NCBI RefSeq assembly: GCF_021532375.1
Contig: NZ_JAKGAP010000014.1
Coordinates: 1-64,000, forward strand
Reading direction: 5' to 3'
Length of the DNA: 64,000 nt
Origin: Paenibacillus alkaliterrae
GTDB lineage: Bacteria > Bacillota > Bacilli > Paenibacillales > Paenibacillaceae
Shown here: positions 26,368 to 35,119 of the stretch, one piece after another
Position numbering within the stretch: position 1 is the first letter of the stretch
How the letters are laid out: each line of letters begins with the position of its first letter
Position numbers and translations under genes: made by a program
Notes under the pieces: model-generated
The model's database searches: none
Told to the model about the DNA's origin: nothing
The model's input: only the letters and a program-made list of their open reading frames with translations

Positions 26368-26410
26368 AAAAAAGCTCCTCCTCCCGCCTGCGCGGGAAAA
26401 GGAGCTTTTC
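26368..26410 (-). terminator. Terminator of the tagO-like gene
   Basis: AAAGCTCC (26371-26378) pairs with GGAGCTTT (26401-26408), with an inner CCCGC/GCGGG stem. The minus-strand tail is CTTTTTTG. It almost touches the stop at 26412. Confidence 0.8.
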
Positions 26411-26411
26411 C

Positions 26412-27554
26412 TTATTTGGATCGCGTTTCCGCATCTACCTTGAGTCGAAGTCTCATGCGGCTTAAGAAGTTAATGAGCGGTCTGCGGGTTTTGTCTACGA
26501 TGCCCGTAATCTCGGCGCCGATCTGCAGGAAGAACATGAGCATGCAAATTACGGCAAAGGTAATCCAGTTGGCTGCGCTCGACTGCACGACAGCCGATTG
26601 AATGATCGCCAGCGCGCCGAATATGGCTGCAACGCCCCAAATGATGAGGACGGTGCGGCGATGGCTGAAGCCAAGATCGCGCAGGCGGTGATGCAAATGG
26701 CCTTTGTCCGGTGCGAAGATCGGCCGCTTGTTCACCCAGCGGCGAACGATTGCAAAGAACGTGTCCGACAGCGGTACGCCGATAATGAGCAGCGGCGTCA
26801 CGAACGAGACGATCGTTACTTGCTTGAAGCCAAGCATCGACAGCGTCGCCAGGCTGAAGCCCAGGAACAGCGAGCCGGAGTCGCCCATGAAAATTTTTGC
26901 CGGATGGAAATTGAAGACGAGAAACCCGACGATTCCGCCCAGCAGCAGGGTGCTAAGCAGAATTACCGGCTGGAAGCCCATCAGCGAAGCCATCACGACA
27001 ATCGTCGCGATCGCGATGCCGGATACGCCGGCAGCCAGCCCGTCCAGCCCGTCGATCAAGTTAATCGCGTTCGTCACGCCTACGATCCATAGAATCGTGA
27101 GCGGAATGCTGATCCAGCCGGCGATGGGCTGCATCGTTTCGCCGAACGGGATGTTCAGCAGGTCGATCTTCACGTCAAAGCCGAATACGACCACGCATGC
27201 CGCCGCGATTTGACCGAGCAGCTTCACCTTGGCCGACAGCTCGAAGCGGTCGTCCAAAGCGCCCAATATGATGATCATCGTTCCGCCGACAAGCAGCGCG
27301 TTGATCATGTTCGTATCCCGGGCGCGGAGCAGGCCGTCCGGAATAAACGGCGACAGGAGGAAGAACGCTCCTACGAATGCAATATAAATAGCGAGACCGC
27401 CAAGACGCGGCATAATGCGCGTGTGTACCTTGCGGTGATTTGGTTTGTCTATGGCGCCGACCTTAAATGCAAACTTCTTAACAAGCGGCGTCATTGCCAG
27501 CGCTAATATAAGAGCGATAATAAATCCAATAGTATACAGCAAGCCAACAGGCAT
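26412..27554 (-). CDS. tagO: Undecaprenyl-phosphate GlcNAc-1-phosphate transferase, TagO/WecA type
   Basis: MraY/WecA/TagO membrane enzyme, 380 residues with about 11 membrane segments. It transfers a sugar-1-phosphate (GlcNAc-1-P in TagO) from the UDP-sugar to undecaprenyl phosphate, the first step of wall polymer synthesis. Visible motifs are the cytoplasmic DKPNHRKVH near residue 36, LDDR, NAINLIDGLDGLAAG (catalytic aspartates) and FMGDSGS, and near the end GHLHHRL, the carbohydrate-recognition loop. The ATG at 27554 follows AGGGGAG by about 9 bases. With tagA and csaB just upstream, it very likely starts the SLH-binding secondary polymer. It may also feed teichoic acid synthesis. Confidence 0.9.
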   Translation of the reverse strand: MPVGLLYTIGFIIALILALAMTPLVKKFAFKVGAIDKPNHRKVHTRIMPRLGGLAIYIAFVGAFFLLSPFIPDGLLRARDTNMINALLVGGTMIIILGALDDRFELSAKVKLLGQIAAACVVVFGFDVKIDLLNIPFGETMQPIAGWISIPLTILWIVGVTNAINLIDGLDGLAAGVSGIAIATIVVMASLMGFQPVILLSTLLLGGIVGFLVFNFHPAKIFMGDSGSLFLGFSLATLSMLGFKQVTIVSFVTPLLIIGVPLSDTFFAIVRRWVNKRPIFAPDKGHLHHRLRDLGFSHRRTVLIIWGVAAIFGALAIIQSAVVQSSAANWITFAVICMLMFFLQIGAEITGIVDKTRRPLINFLSRMRLRLKVDAETRSK

Positions 27555-27588
27555 GTGTGCAACTCCCCTTTTCTTTCTACCGAAGTGA

Positions 27589-27618
27589 ATTATACTCCGA
27601 TTGAAAAAGAAACTCCAA
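27589..27618 (-). promoter_or_regulatory. Possible sigma-A promoter of the tagO-like gene
   Basis: The minus strand reads TTGGAG (27613-27618), an 18-bp spacer, TATAAT (27589-27594), in the 103-base gap after tagA. Confidence 0.45.
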
Positions 27619-27657
27619 TCCCGTTTTCAACCGATTTTCACGATTTTCGCGAGATTT

Positions 27658-28419
27658 TTACGGTGTAGCCCGAGGTTTTGTTACGTTTTCTTTGTCGCGA
27701 ACCACTTTCACGACGAATTTCGGCAAAACAAGCATTCTTTTGTACCGTTTCGGCTCCTGAAGAAGCCGGTAAAACCATTCAAGCCGCAGTTTTTGGAAAA
27801 TAACAGGAGCCCGCTTCAGCTTGCCCGAGACGACGTCAAAGCTGCCGCCTACGCCCATAATAAGCGGCACCCCGAGCTTCTGCTTGAACTTGACGATCCA
27901 CGGCTCCTGCGTATCCGCGCCGCGCGCCACGAACAACAAATCGGGCGCAGCCTGCCGGATCGCTTCAACCACTTCCCCGTCCTGCTCCGGTCCAAAAAAT
28001 CCGTTGCGAAAGCCGACGATTCGCACCTGAGGATATTGCAGCTGCAGCTTCTCGGCCGCCGCTTCAATGACCTCCTGCGAGGTGCCGAGCAGATAGGCCT
28101 TCCACCTGCGCTTCTCGCCTTCCTGGAGCAGGCGGTGCATGAGGTCAAACCCCGTCACGCGCTCCGCAACCGGCTGCCCGACGTACTTGGCCGCCCACAC
28201 GACTCCCGCGCCGTCCGGGACAATGAGATCCGCCCGCTTGATCATCGCCTTGTATTTCGCATCGTCAACCGCGGACATGATCATGATCGGATTAGCGGTA
28301 ATGACATGCGTCGGCCTTCTTTCTTCAATGGCTGTTGTTAAATGCTGTACCGTTTCCTCCATGTTCAATTTGGAGAACGGTATGCCGTATATCGGCACTG
28401 TTGGTATTAGCTTCGACAT
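27658..28419 (-). CDS. tagA: WecG/TagA/CpsF family glycosyltransferase
   Basis: GT26 enzyme, 253 residues. TagA adds N-acetylmannosamine to lipid-linked GlcNAc, making the disaccharide linkage unit. Catalytic-site segments are HVITANP (T41) and LIVPDGAGVVW (D69); the C-terminal half has GVGGSFDVVSGKLKRAP and the basic appendix (EWFYRLLQEPKRYKRM) that docks on the membrane. GAGGTGA lies before the ATG. It begins 7 bases after csaB, so the two are in one operon. In B. anthracis and Paenibacillus, TagA-type enzymes act in secondary polymer synthesis, which fits the csaB neighbour. The exact sugar is not decidable here. Confidence 0.9.
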   Translation of the reverse strand: MSKLIPTVPIYGIPFSKLNMEETVQHLTTAIEERRPTHVITANPIMIMSAVDDAKYKAMIKRADLIVPDGAGVVWAAKYVGQPVAERVTGFDLMHRLLQEGEKRRWKAYLLGTSQEVIEAAAEKLQLQYPQVRIVGFRNGFFGPEQDGEVVEAIRQAAPDLLFVARGADTQEPWIVKFKQKLGVPLIMGVGGSFDVVSGKLKRAPVIFQKLRLEWFYRLLQEPKRYKRMLVLPKFVVKVVRDKENVTKPRATP

Positions 28420-28426
28420 GAGGAAG

Positions 28427-29581
28427 TCACCTCGATAATGTATGACGCAGCAATTGAACGATTTGTTGCGCCGGTTTTTGCGATTGTTGTTTTAAAAGGT
28501 CGATTGCCGGCTTATGCTCAGCCTGCCAGCCCGCCCGATTAACGAGCAGCGCGGACGCTGCGTCCGCGAAGGCTTCGGCATCGAGACGATCCGTCGTGCC
28601 GATCGCTTGTATGCCCAGCCGATGGAGAAACTGATCGATCTTCGGGTCGTAGGACAAGCCAAGCATGGGCACCATTTGGCCCGCAGCATAAATGAGCGCA
28701 TGGAGGCGCATGCCGAACAAAGCGTCGCACCGGCTGACCTCCAGCAGCATTTGCTGGGGGTCGTCGCCGGGGGCGGCCAGCTCGGCGGAGGAACCGACGC
28801 CGAGCCGGCCGCTCAGCCGTTCCAGCACCTGCTCCGACGCCCCGCGATCGGAGGGCGTGTGGAACGGCAGGAAGCGCAGCCGGACAGGCATGCGCTTCGA
28901 CAGCGCGACCAGCGCTTCGGCGGCGCGGGCGAGGTCGGCGCCGTCGCTGCGCCAGCGGCGCAGCGAGACGCCGACCAGCGGCGGCTCGTCCGCGCGGAGC
29001 GCGGACACGCTTGCAGCGGCTGCTGCGCCAGCCGGCAGCGGCAGGCCCATGACCGGATCGGGTACAACCTCGATCCGGTCCGAAGGCACTCCGATCCGCG
29101 CGAGCAAAGCGGCGGATTCGGCATCGCGCACCGACACATAGGCGCTGCGCTTCATAACGCCGCGGATCAGCGGATCCATCCAGCGCCTATTCACGGGGCC
29201 AATACCCTGCGAATAGGCGAAGGTTGGCTTGCCGAGCAGTTGGGCGAGCTTCATGACGCCCGTGTAATACGGGATCGTCTTCGCGCTCGTTGCGTCCTGC
29301 AGCAGGCTGCCGCCTCCGCTGATAAGTCCGTCGCTGCGGCGCAGCGCGTTCCATAAGTCGCCGGGGTGCATTCGCCGGACCGACTCAACGCCGTACATGC
29401 GGCTTGTCCAAGCGGGATCAGCCGAAAGCACGATCGGCTGGACCTGCACGCCCTGCGCTTTGCCCTGCTCATCAAGCGCAAGCAGGATCGATCTTAGCAC
29501 CGCCTCGTCGCCGCTGTTGCGAAAGCCGTAGTAGCCGGAAATTACGATTCGACGAATTTGCGTTTGATTGCCGGTGCCCAT
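28427..29581 (-). CDS. csaB: Polysaccharide pyruvyl transferase CsaB
   Basis: Adds ketal-pyruvate to the terminal ManNAc of the secondary cell wall polymer, creating the ligand for SLH domains. 384 residues, usual length. Family blocks are GYYGFRNSGDEAVLRS near the N-terminus, LISGGGSLLQDATS, TFAYSQGIGPV, SVRDAESAALLARIGV and, in the C-terminal half, FGMRLHALIYAAGQMVP. AAGGAG lies about 10 bases before the ATG at 29581. The first 40 bases overlap the end of the DUF5693 gene, so translation is probably coupled. GC-rich third positions differ from the S-layer genes. Four SLH proteins in this window depend on this reaction. Confidence 0.95.
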   Translation of the reverse strand: MGTGNQTQIRRIVISGYYGFRNSGDEAVLRSILLALDEQGKAQGVQVQPIVLSADPAWTSRMYGVESVRRMHPGDLWNALRRSDGLISGGGSLLQDATSAKTIPYYTGVMKLAQLLGKPTFAYSQGIGPVNRRWMDPLIRGVMKRSAYVSVRDAESAALLARIGVPSDRIEVVPDPVMGLPLPAGAAAAASVSALRADEPPLVGVSLRRWRSDGADLARAAEALVALSKRMPVRLRFLPFHTPSDRGASEQVLERLSGRLGVGSSAELAAPGDDPQQMLLEVSRCDALFGMRLHALIYAAGQMVPMLGLSYDPKIDQFLHRLGIQAIGTTDRLDAEAFADAASALLVNRAGWQAEHKPAIDLLKQQSQKPAQQIVQLLRHTLSR

Positions 29582-31680
29582 TTACGTAATGCTCCTTCCA
29601 CAAGCTGCCAAACCAGAATCAAAATACAGCCTATCATAATACCTGTACCCAATCCCAGCAGTACTCGAATCACCGAAATGTACAGCGGCGTATGAAGATG
29701 GGCGAAAGTATCGACCATCGTTAACTGTCCGATTGATCCGATGATCACAAGCAGCCATGCTGCACGGTAGCGAAGCGCCAAGAACAATCCAAGCAGCAGC
29801 AGCGGATGACCAAGCATAAACTCTTTAAAGCGCGGCCGCACGCCGAAGGTAGATTCCAGAAAGCGGCGGATGATTAATTCAATGGAGGATACCTGTCCCT
29901 CATTGCCTGTCCGCGACAAGTAATAGAAACCAACAGCTCCGATGACCGCAGCCAAAATAATCCACATAACTGTGATTGGCTGAGCAAGAATGGCGCGCAC
30001 CTTGCGGGCGGTCAACGGACTGCTATACAAAAATACATAAATCGCAACGAGTGCGATCGGAGCCAGATGGAGCAGACTCACACCACGGAACTGCTCCAAC
30101 ACATAATAATAAGTGATGTTGTTCAGAAGCCCGAACACGATAGGAACGGCCGTAAGCGATATTAGCGTTGCGACTAAAAACCAGTTAAGCGCAATGCCCA
30201 AGCGGCGTCCCATCGACAAAGACGGGAAAACCCATTTCACTTGGTCATCATTATTCATTACGACTCCCGGCTGACGCTGCGGCTGATTCGATTGGCTGCG
30301 GGCAACCGACCAATCGGTACCGCCGATAATGCGGCGATCGCCAATGGTTCGGGAGTAAATACGGTTCATGACCCAAACTAGTCCAAGCGTTGGAGCGCTA
30401 ATCGCGGCTCCAAGCGCAAGCGCCTGCTCCATGATCGAGCTGTTGAGTACATATAATCCGGCGCTACCCACAATTCCCAAGAGAAATACAGGAATGTAAA
30501 CGCCCGGAATGTATGCGCCTGCGAGCAGAGTAATCAAAGCAACCGCGCCTACGGCCACGACGCCGCGCAGCGGCTTTGACCATGACAGCTGCTCATATTT
30601 CAGCGGCTGCGCCGTGCCCGGCTCATAGCCAGCATCCGCAAGCTTGGCGGCAACGCCATTCTCGCCAGCCATCGTTTCACTAAGCTTGTCCAAAGAATGT
30701 TCAAGCTTTACCTTATCCGGATTCATTTGAATCGTTCCGTTCAAGAAGAACATGCGAATATTCCGGTCTTTCGCCGCTAAAAGAAAACGATCCGTAATGC
30801 CTCCGGGTGTCATTTCAATTCCGTCAGCCTCAGACAAAGAATAAAGCCTTACAACATTATAATTTGTAGAATATGCTAAATTATTTATACCTTGTTGAGG
30901 TTTTTTCAAATTTTCTATCGCTGCAATTCCGATTTGATGCTGATCGAGCAATTTTCCAAACTCATCCAAGCTATCTTTATCAGAAGCACCCTTAACCTTA
31001 TCGCCTTCAAACAGCACACGGTTAACGCCAAGCTTCTTCAAGCCCGCAAGCTGCGCATCCGTTGCTTCCCGGTCGAAGGGCTGCACGCGGTCAGAGAATC
31101 TGGCCAATATGCCGAAGCCGGCGTCCTTAATCGTCTGCAACGACATCGGATCAAAATCCATCGTTAGGACAACCGCTTCAGCCGTCGTCATCTCTGCGAC
31201 GATTCCGTTACGGCCGTCAAATGACCATTCCCGATATACAGCTTCTGCGCGGTCAAGCGCCGCTCGCACGATGGCTCCAACCTGCTCTTCCTCTTGAGGG
31301 CCATTAAATAAAATATAAGTAAAGTTTTGGCCGGCCGGCTCCAGCTTCCCCTGCAGGAGCGATGCATCTTTCGAGCTGTAATAGGTCAGTCTGCCCGCCT
31401 GTACAAGCTCTTTGAGCGTGCTCTCGTAAACCGCCATTGTCGTGATGCCGGACTCCTTCATCTTCGCAAGGCGCTCCGCCAGAAATTGCTGCGGCTTCGC
31501 TTGGAGCTCGGATACCTCGACAATGTCGCGGTAATCAAAAACATATTCAACCTGCTTCGAGGTTTTTTCTATATCCATTCGAACGGCTCCAAGCGGCAAT
31601 GCCGCCGCGACGCCCATTAAGGCGATGACCCAAAGGGCAAATCTTGCTCGCCGATTCCATTGCTGCCAACGTAAAAACAC
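29542..31680 (-). CDS. DUF5693 family membrane protein, coupled to csaB
   Basis: 712 residues from GTG 31680. A TTG at 31698 is also open, but a GGAGG lies just 6 bases before the GTG. Segment 10-35 is the first membrane helix. Residues 40-370 form a large extracytoplasmic domain (DYRDIVEVSELQ; VNRVLFEGDKVKGA), and about eight more helices fill the C-terminal half. Function is unknown. It overlaps csaB by 40 bases. In B. anthracis csaB is preceded by csaA, a presumed polymer transporter; this gene has the same position and is a membrane protein, so a role in exporting or modifying the secondary polymer is a fair inference. Confidence 0.85.
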   Translation of the reverse strand: MFLRWQQWNRRARFALWVIALMGVAAALPLGAVRMDIEKTSKQVEYVFDYRDIVEVSELQAKPQQFLAERLAKMKESGITTMAVYESTLKELVQAGRLTYYSSKDASLLQGKLEPAGQNFTYILFNGPQEEEQVGAIVRAALDRAEAVYREWSFDGRNGIVAEMTTAEAVVLTMDFDPMSLQTIKDAGFGILARFSDRVQPFDREATDAQLAGLKKLGVNRVLFEGDKVKGASDKDSLDEFGKLLDQHQIGIAAIENLKKPQQGINNLAYSTNYNVVRLYSLSEADGIEMTPGGITDRFLLAAKDRNIRMFFLNGTIQMNPDKVKLEHSLDKLSETMAGENGVAAKLADAGYEPGTAQPLKYEQLSWSKPLRGVVAVGAVALITLLAGAYIPGVYIPVFLLGIVGSAGLYVLNSSIMEQALALGAAISAPTLGLVWVMNRIYSRTIGDRRIIGGTDWSVARSQSNQPQRQPGVVMNNDDQVKWVFPSLSMGRRLGIALNWFLVATLISLTAVPIVFGLLNNITYYYVLEQFRGVSLLHLAPIALVAIYVFLYSSPLTARKVRAILAQPITVMWIILAAVIGAVGFYYLSRTGNEGQVSSIELIIRRFLESTFGVRPRFKEFMLGHPLLLLGLFLALRYRAAWLLVIIGSIGQLTMVDTFAHLHTPLYISVIRVLLGLGTGIMIGCILILVWQLVEGALRKWAPAIKRKFVES

Positions 31681-31714
31681 GTCATTCCTCCGTTCCAAAC
31701 AGGTTCGTTTTCCT

Positions 31715-33439
31715 TTACTCGCTGCGGTCTACCCGTTCCATAACGGCCGTTATTAACGTTTGCAGCGCCGAAGCGGCAGCCTCTTTGTTCTCACCCTTAA
31801 CCGCAAAATAAACCTTGATCTTCGGCTCCGTGCCCGAAGGACGCAAGCAGAACCAAGAGCCGTCCGCGCGCAAATACTTCAGCACATTTTCCGGGCGCAG
31901 GCCATCATGGCCGCCGGCATAATCAAGCACGTTTTCTACTTTAATGCCGCCGATCTCCGCTGGCGGATTTTGACGCCAGTCGTCCATGATCGCGCCGATC
32001 TTCTGCACGCCGTCGAAGCCTTTAAGCGTACGCGATTCGAGGCCTTCCAAATAGAAGCCGAACTGCGCATAAAGCTCCAGCAACACGTCATACAATGTCT
32101 TTCCTTGACTGCTGTAGTATGCCGCAGCCTCGCAAATCAATAGCGAAGCAACGATTGCATCCTTATCGCGGGCATAGGTTCCCGTCAAATAACCGTAGCT
32201 CTCTTCATAACCGAATAGGAAGGAGCGCTCGCCCGTTTGTTCGTATTGAGTCATTTTCTCCCCGATATATTTAAAGCCTGTCAGCGTATTTTCCACTTCA
32301 GCGCCAAACGAATGGGCAATAACCGCGCCTAGCTCGCTCGTCACGATCGTCTTAATGACCACGCCGTTAGATGGCAGCTCGCCGCGCTCCTTCAATTGGC
32401 TAAGCACGTAATGTACCATCAAGGCACCGGACTGATTCCCTGAAAGAACGACATACTCACCATCATTGTTCTTCACGACGGCACCCATTCGGTCGGCATC
32501 CGGGTCCGTACCGATAATAATGTCGGCGCCTACCTGCTGCGCCAGATTGATTGCGAGCGTGAACGCTTCGCGCTCTTCCGGGTTAGGAGACTTTACCGTA
32601 CTAAAATAGCCGTCCGGCTTTTCCTGCTCCGGAACGATATGAACGTTGCTGAAGCCAACCTTCTTCAGCACCTCGCGCACCGGCATGTTGCCCGTACCGT
32701 GAAGCGGCGTGTAGACAACGCTGAATTTCTCGCCGATGCCGCCCTTGATCAGCTCCGAATTCAAGCTCTGCTCGACTACCGTATCGATGTATTGCTGATC
32801 CGCTTCCTCGCCCAGCCAAACCAACAGCCCCTGCGACTCCGCTTCCTCGCGGCTAAGTCTTTTCACTTCAGCGAAGCCGCTGATTCGGCCAATCGCTGCG
32901 ATAACCTGCTCCGCATCCTCCGGGATCAGTTGGCAGCCGTCTGCGCCATATGCCTTGTAGCCGTTGTACTCCGGCGGGTTATGGCTAGCCGTTATGACAA
33001 TGCCGCTTGAAGCCTTCAGCTCGCGTACCGCAAAAGAAAGCTGCGGCGTTGCACGCAAACCTTCGAATAAATAAGTCGTTATGCCGTTGCCCGCAAGCAC
33101 AAGCGCTGCGTCAAGCGCAAATTCAGGCGAGTAGTTACGCGAATCATGAGCAATGACAACAGAAGGCTTGTCCCCCTCTTCAGCCCCGGCTAGAATCCAA
33201 TTAGCAAGCCCTTGCGTCGCTTTGCCTACCGTATAGGCGTTCAAGCGATTTGTGCCTGCGCCCATCACGCCGCGGAGGCCGCCCGTACCGAATTCAAGAT
33301 CTCGATAGAAGCGATCGGTAATTTCCTTCTCCTGCCCCGCAATGTCGCGAAGCTCTTCCTTCGTTGAGGCATCGATCAGCGGATCATTTAGCCATGCCTC
33401 GTATTTTGCAAAAACCGTATCATTCATTAGATTCGTCAT
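31715..33439 (-). CDS. pgcA: Phospho-sugar mutase (phosphoglucomutase PgcA type)
   Basis: Interconverts sugar-1-phosphates and sugar-6-phosphates, probably glucose, for UDP-glucose and polymer synthesis. 574 residues, the length of the PgcA branch. Motifs in order: FGTGGLRG, TASHNPPEYNGYK with catalytic S152, the metal loop GTDPDADR, the sugar loop FGYEESYGYL and the phosphate loop RPSGTEPKIKVY. Of two in-frame ATGs, 33439 is 9 bases from AGAGG while 33445 is only 3, so 33439 is chosen. It lies between fabZ and the secondary-polymer genes. Confidence 0.92.
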   Translation of the reverse strand: MTNLMNDTVFAKYEAWLNDPLIDASTKEELRDIAGQEKEITDRFYRDLEFGTGGLRGVMGAGTNRLNAYTVGKATQGLANWILAGAEEGDKPSVVIAHDSRNYSPEFALDAALVLAGNGITTYLFEGLRATPQLSFAVRELKASSGIVITASHNPPEYNGYKAYGADGCQLIPEDAEQVIAAIGRISGFAEVKRLSREEAESQGLLVWLGEEADQQYIDTVVEQSLNSELIKGGIGEKFSVVYTPLHGTGNMPVREVLKKVGFSNVHIVPEQEKPDGYFSTVKSPNPEEREAFTLAINLAQQVGADIIIGTDPDADRMGAVVKNNDGEYVVLSGNQSGALMVHYVLSQLKERGELPSNGVVIKTIVTSELGAVIAHSFGAEVENTLTGFKYIGEKMTQYEQTGERSFLFGYEESYGYLTGTYARDKDAIVASLLICEAAAYYSSQGKTLYDVLLELYAQFGFYLEGLESRTLKGFDGVQKIGAIMDDWRQNPPAEIGGIKVENVLDYAGGHDGLRPENVLKYLRADGSWFCLRPSGTEPKIKVYFAVKGENKEAAASALQTLITAVMERVDRSE

Positions 33440-33479
33440 ATTCATCAGCCTCTTTCATTATTTATGATAATTATAAATT

Positions 33480-33911
33480 TTATGAAGGGTCAGACAATGC
33501 AAACATGAGCTCGCCTTCGGCAACGACTTGATCACCAACCTTCGCGGTTGCTTGCCCCTTGCCGATAGATCCTTTCAGCCGGGTGATTTGGACCTCCAGC
33601 GTCAGTGCATCGCCCGGCTTTACTTGTCCGCGGAAGCGGAAGCCGTCAATGCCGGCAAAGAAGCCCAGCTTGCCGCGGTTCGCCTCGAGCATAAGCATCG
33701 CCACCGATCCAACCTGCGCCAGCGCTTCTACGATAAGCACGCCGGGCATGACCGGATAGCCGGGAAAGTGACCGACGAAGAAGGGCTCATTCATCGTTAC
33801 ATTTTTGAGGCCGACGGCCTTTACACCCGGTTCTACCTCCAAAATACGATCGATGAGCAGAAACGGCGGACGGTGCGGAATGATCTCTTGAATTTGATTA
33901 ATATCCAACAT
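33480..33911 (-). CDS. fabZ: 3-hydroxyacyl-ACP dehydratase FabZ
   Basis: Dehydrates 3-hydroxyacyl-ACP in fatty acid elongation. 143 residues, hot-dog fold. The sequence [14 protein letters not shown] opens the protein. The catalytic residues are H48 in FVGHFPGYP and E62 in IVEALAQVG. The start is ATG 33911, about 10 bases after AAGGAG; a longer open frame to 34067 has no site and no homologous sequence. The position near flhP and mbl matches the order known in B. subtilis. Confidence 0.95.
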   Translation of the reverse strand: MLDINQIQEIIPHRPPFLLIDRILEVEPGVKAVGLKNVTMNEPFFVGHFPGYPVMPGVLIVEALAQVGSVAMLMLEANRGKLGFFAGIDGFRFRGQVKPGDALTLEVQITRLKGSIGKGQATAKVGDQVVAEGELMFALSDPS

Positions 33912-34017
33912 GAGAAAAAAACTCCTTTTCCAAAGTTTAATGGTATAAAAAGCGTTCATATGTACGAAACTATATTTATCCTTCATGAAACTGCAGTTTG
34001 TGGAGGTTAAGATAAGG

Positions 34018-34056
34018 GGCTTGGCAGCTCGGACCCGAAGCGTCCTATGCCAAGCC
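34018..34056. repeat. Two-part hairpin between fabZ and the CDP-alcohol transferase
   Basis: GGCTTGGCA (34018-34026) pairs with TGCCAAGCC (34048-34056), and an inner GGAC pairs with GTCC. A T-rich tail occurs only on the plus side (TCTTTGTT), so it may be a terminator or an mRNA-stabilising hairpin. Confidence 0.5.
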
Positions 34057-34084
34057 TCTTTGTTCATCTCAACTGAGACTTCGG

Positions 34085-34618
34085 TTATAAGGGACCTGGC
34101 GGCGTTTCCGTCAGAGGCTTATTGATCGCCTTAAACATGGCGATATACATAATGAAAGTAACAAACGAAAACGCAATAGCCGCCCACAAATACGAATGAG
34201 CATGCGGAGCCTCGAAAAAAATAAGCATAATCGCCGCATAAAACAGAACCGTTGTCAGCTTCCCCATCCAGTTTGCAGGCACCGTCTTTTTCCCACGGAA
34301 GTGGAAATACAGCCCTCCAGCTATCATGCTGAGATCGCGTAAAAACATCACTGCCGCAGCCGCCCAGGATATATGACCGGATATGAGCAACGAAACAATT
34401 ACCGTAATAAGCATAAGCTTGTCAGCCAACGGATCGAGCATCATGCCTATCGTCGTAACTTGGCCGTTCCGGCGTGCGATATAGCCATCGAGTACATCGG
34501 TTATGCCGGCGGCAACCATAATCAAGAAGGCCGGAATCATGTGTCCCTTTACGAAAACCGTTATGTAGACAGGAATCAGTACAAAACGCAATGTTGTTAA
34601 GAGATTCGGCAGATTCAA
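34085..34618 (-). CDS. CDP-alcohol phosphatidyltransferase family protein (PgsA-like)
   Basis: 177 residues with about five membrane helices. The CDP-alcohol motif D-G-x2-A-R-x8-G-x3-D-x3-D is complete: DGYIARR (D44) through LDPLADK (D62, D66). Such enzymes move a phosphatidyl group from CDP-diacylglycerol to an alcohol, most often glycerol-3-phosphate, to start phosphatidylglycerol and cardiolipin synthesis. It starts at TTG 34618, 9 bases after GAGGAG. The acceptor cannot be read from the sequence, and a second pgsA elsewhere in the genome is likely. Confidence 0.88.
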   Translation of the reverse strand: MNLPNLLTTLRFVLIPVYITVFVKGHMIPAFLIMVAAGITDVLDGYIARRNGQVTTIGMMLDPLADKLMLITVIVSLLISGHISWAAAAVMFLRDLSMIAGGLYFHFRGKKTVPANWMGKLTTVLFYAAIMLIFFEAPHAHSYLWAAIAFSFVTFIMYIAMFKAINKPLTETPPGPL

Positions 34619-34729
34619 CCTTTCACGCTCCTCTACCTATTGCTGACTGTCCATCATGGTTCCCAACTATTATACAACTACCTCCCTCAAAAATAAAACT
34701 CTCGTATGGCACCGTAACGGTTATGCACA

Positions 34730-34764
34730 AATAAGCAGAACCGCCCTTGGTTCTGCTTATTTTA
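34730..34764 (-). terminator. Terminator after the epuA-like gene
   Basis: AATAAGCAGAACC (34730-34742) and GGTTCTGCTTATT (34749-34761) form a perfect 13-bp stem with a 6-base loop. Tails are T-rich on both strands, so it may act in both directions. Confidence 0.8.
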
Positions 34765-34788
34765 AATTCAAAATTATTGATGAGCCTA

Positions 34789-35103
34789 TCAGGATTCCGC
34801 GAAAACTAAGTCATAGAGATGCTGCCAGGTTGACCAGCTGAACACATCATCCTCCGGTCCCTTCCCCACAACGACATAACCAACGTATAATCCCGTTATA
34901 AGCATAATTAACATTATGAGCGGCACGATGCTTTTGCGTAAAAACCACAGCAGCATCTTTACCCCTTCGGGCCGTTGCTTCTTCTTCGGGCTCCCGTTAG
35001 CTTTCACGCGTTTGCCGCGCTTCTTCCCCTCGGTACCGCCCTCTTCAGCTTGACTACCGATTCCGCTTGCTTCGCGGTCGATTCGTTCATCGGCCATACT
35101 CAT
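34789..35103 (-). CDS. EpuA-like small membrane protein (often mis-named RNA polymerase subunit beta)
   Basis: 104 residues. A basic, charged N-terminal half (KKRGKRVKANGSPKKKQR) precedes one membrane helix (IVPLIMLIMLITGLYVGY) and the family tail VVGKGPEDDVFSW. This matches the EpuA domain; its usual database name, RNA polymerase subunit beta, is not supported by the sequence. Function is unknown. AGGATG precedes the ATG at 35103. It follows flhP by 16 bases and is probably in the same transcript, which ends at 34730-34764. Confidence 0.8.
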   Translation of the reverse strand: MSMADERIDREASGIGSQAEEGGTEGKKRGKRVKANGSPKKKQRPEGVKMLLWFLRKSIVPLIMLIMLITGLYVGYVVVGKGPEDDVFSWSTWQHLYDLVFAES

Positions 35104-35119
35104 CTACATCATCCTATCC

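Larger units (their letters stand above)
26006..26411. other. 405-base intergenic region with one dispersed-repeat end
   Basis: It holds the leader of the 1388-residue gene on the left, a solo dispersed-repeat end at 26248-26274, and the tagO terminator at 26368-26410. I see no gene. Confidence 0.6.

Noticed and set aside
33912-34067. Extended N-terminus of FabZ
   Set aside because: The extra residues are not homologous to FabZ, and AAGGAG marks the start at 33911.
34789-35103. RNA polymerase subunit beta, the name often given to this small protein
   Set aside because: The protein is a 104-residue single-helix membrane protein of the EpuA type with no polymerase sequence.
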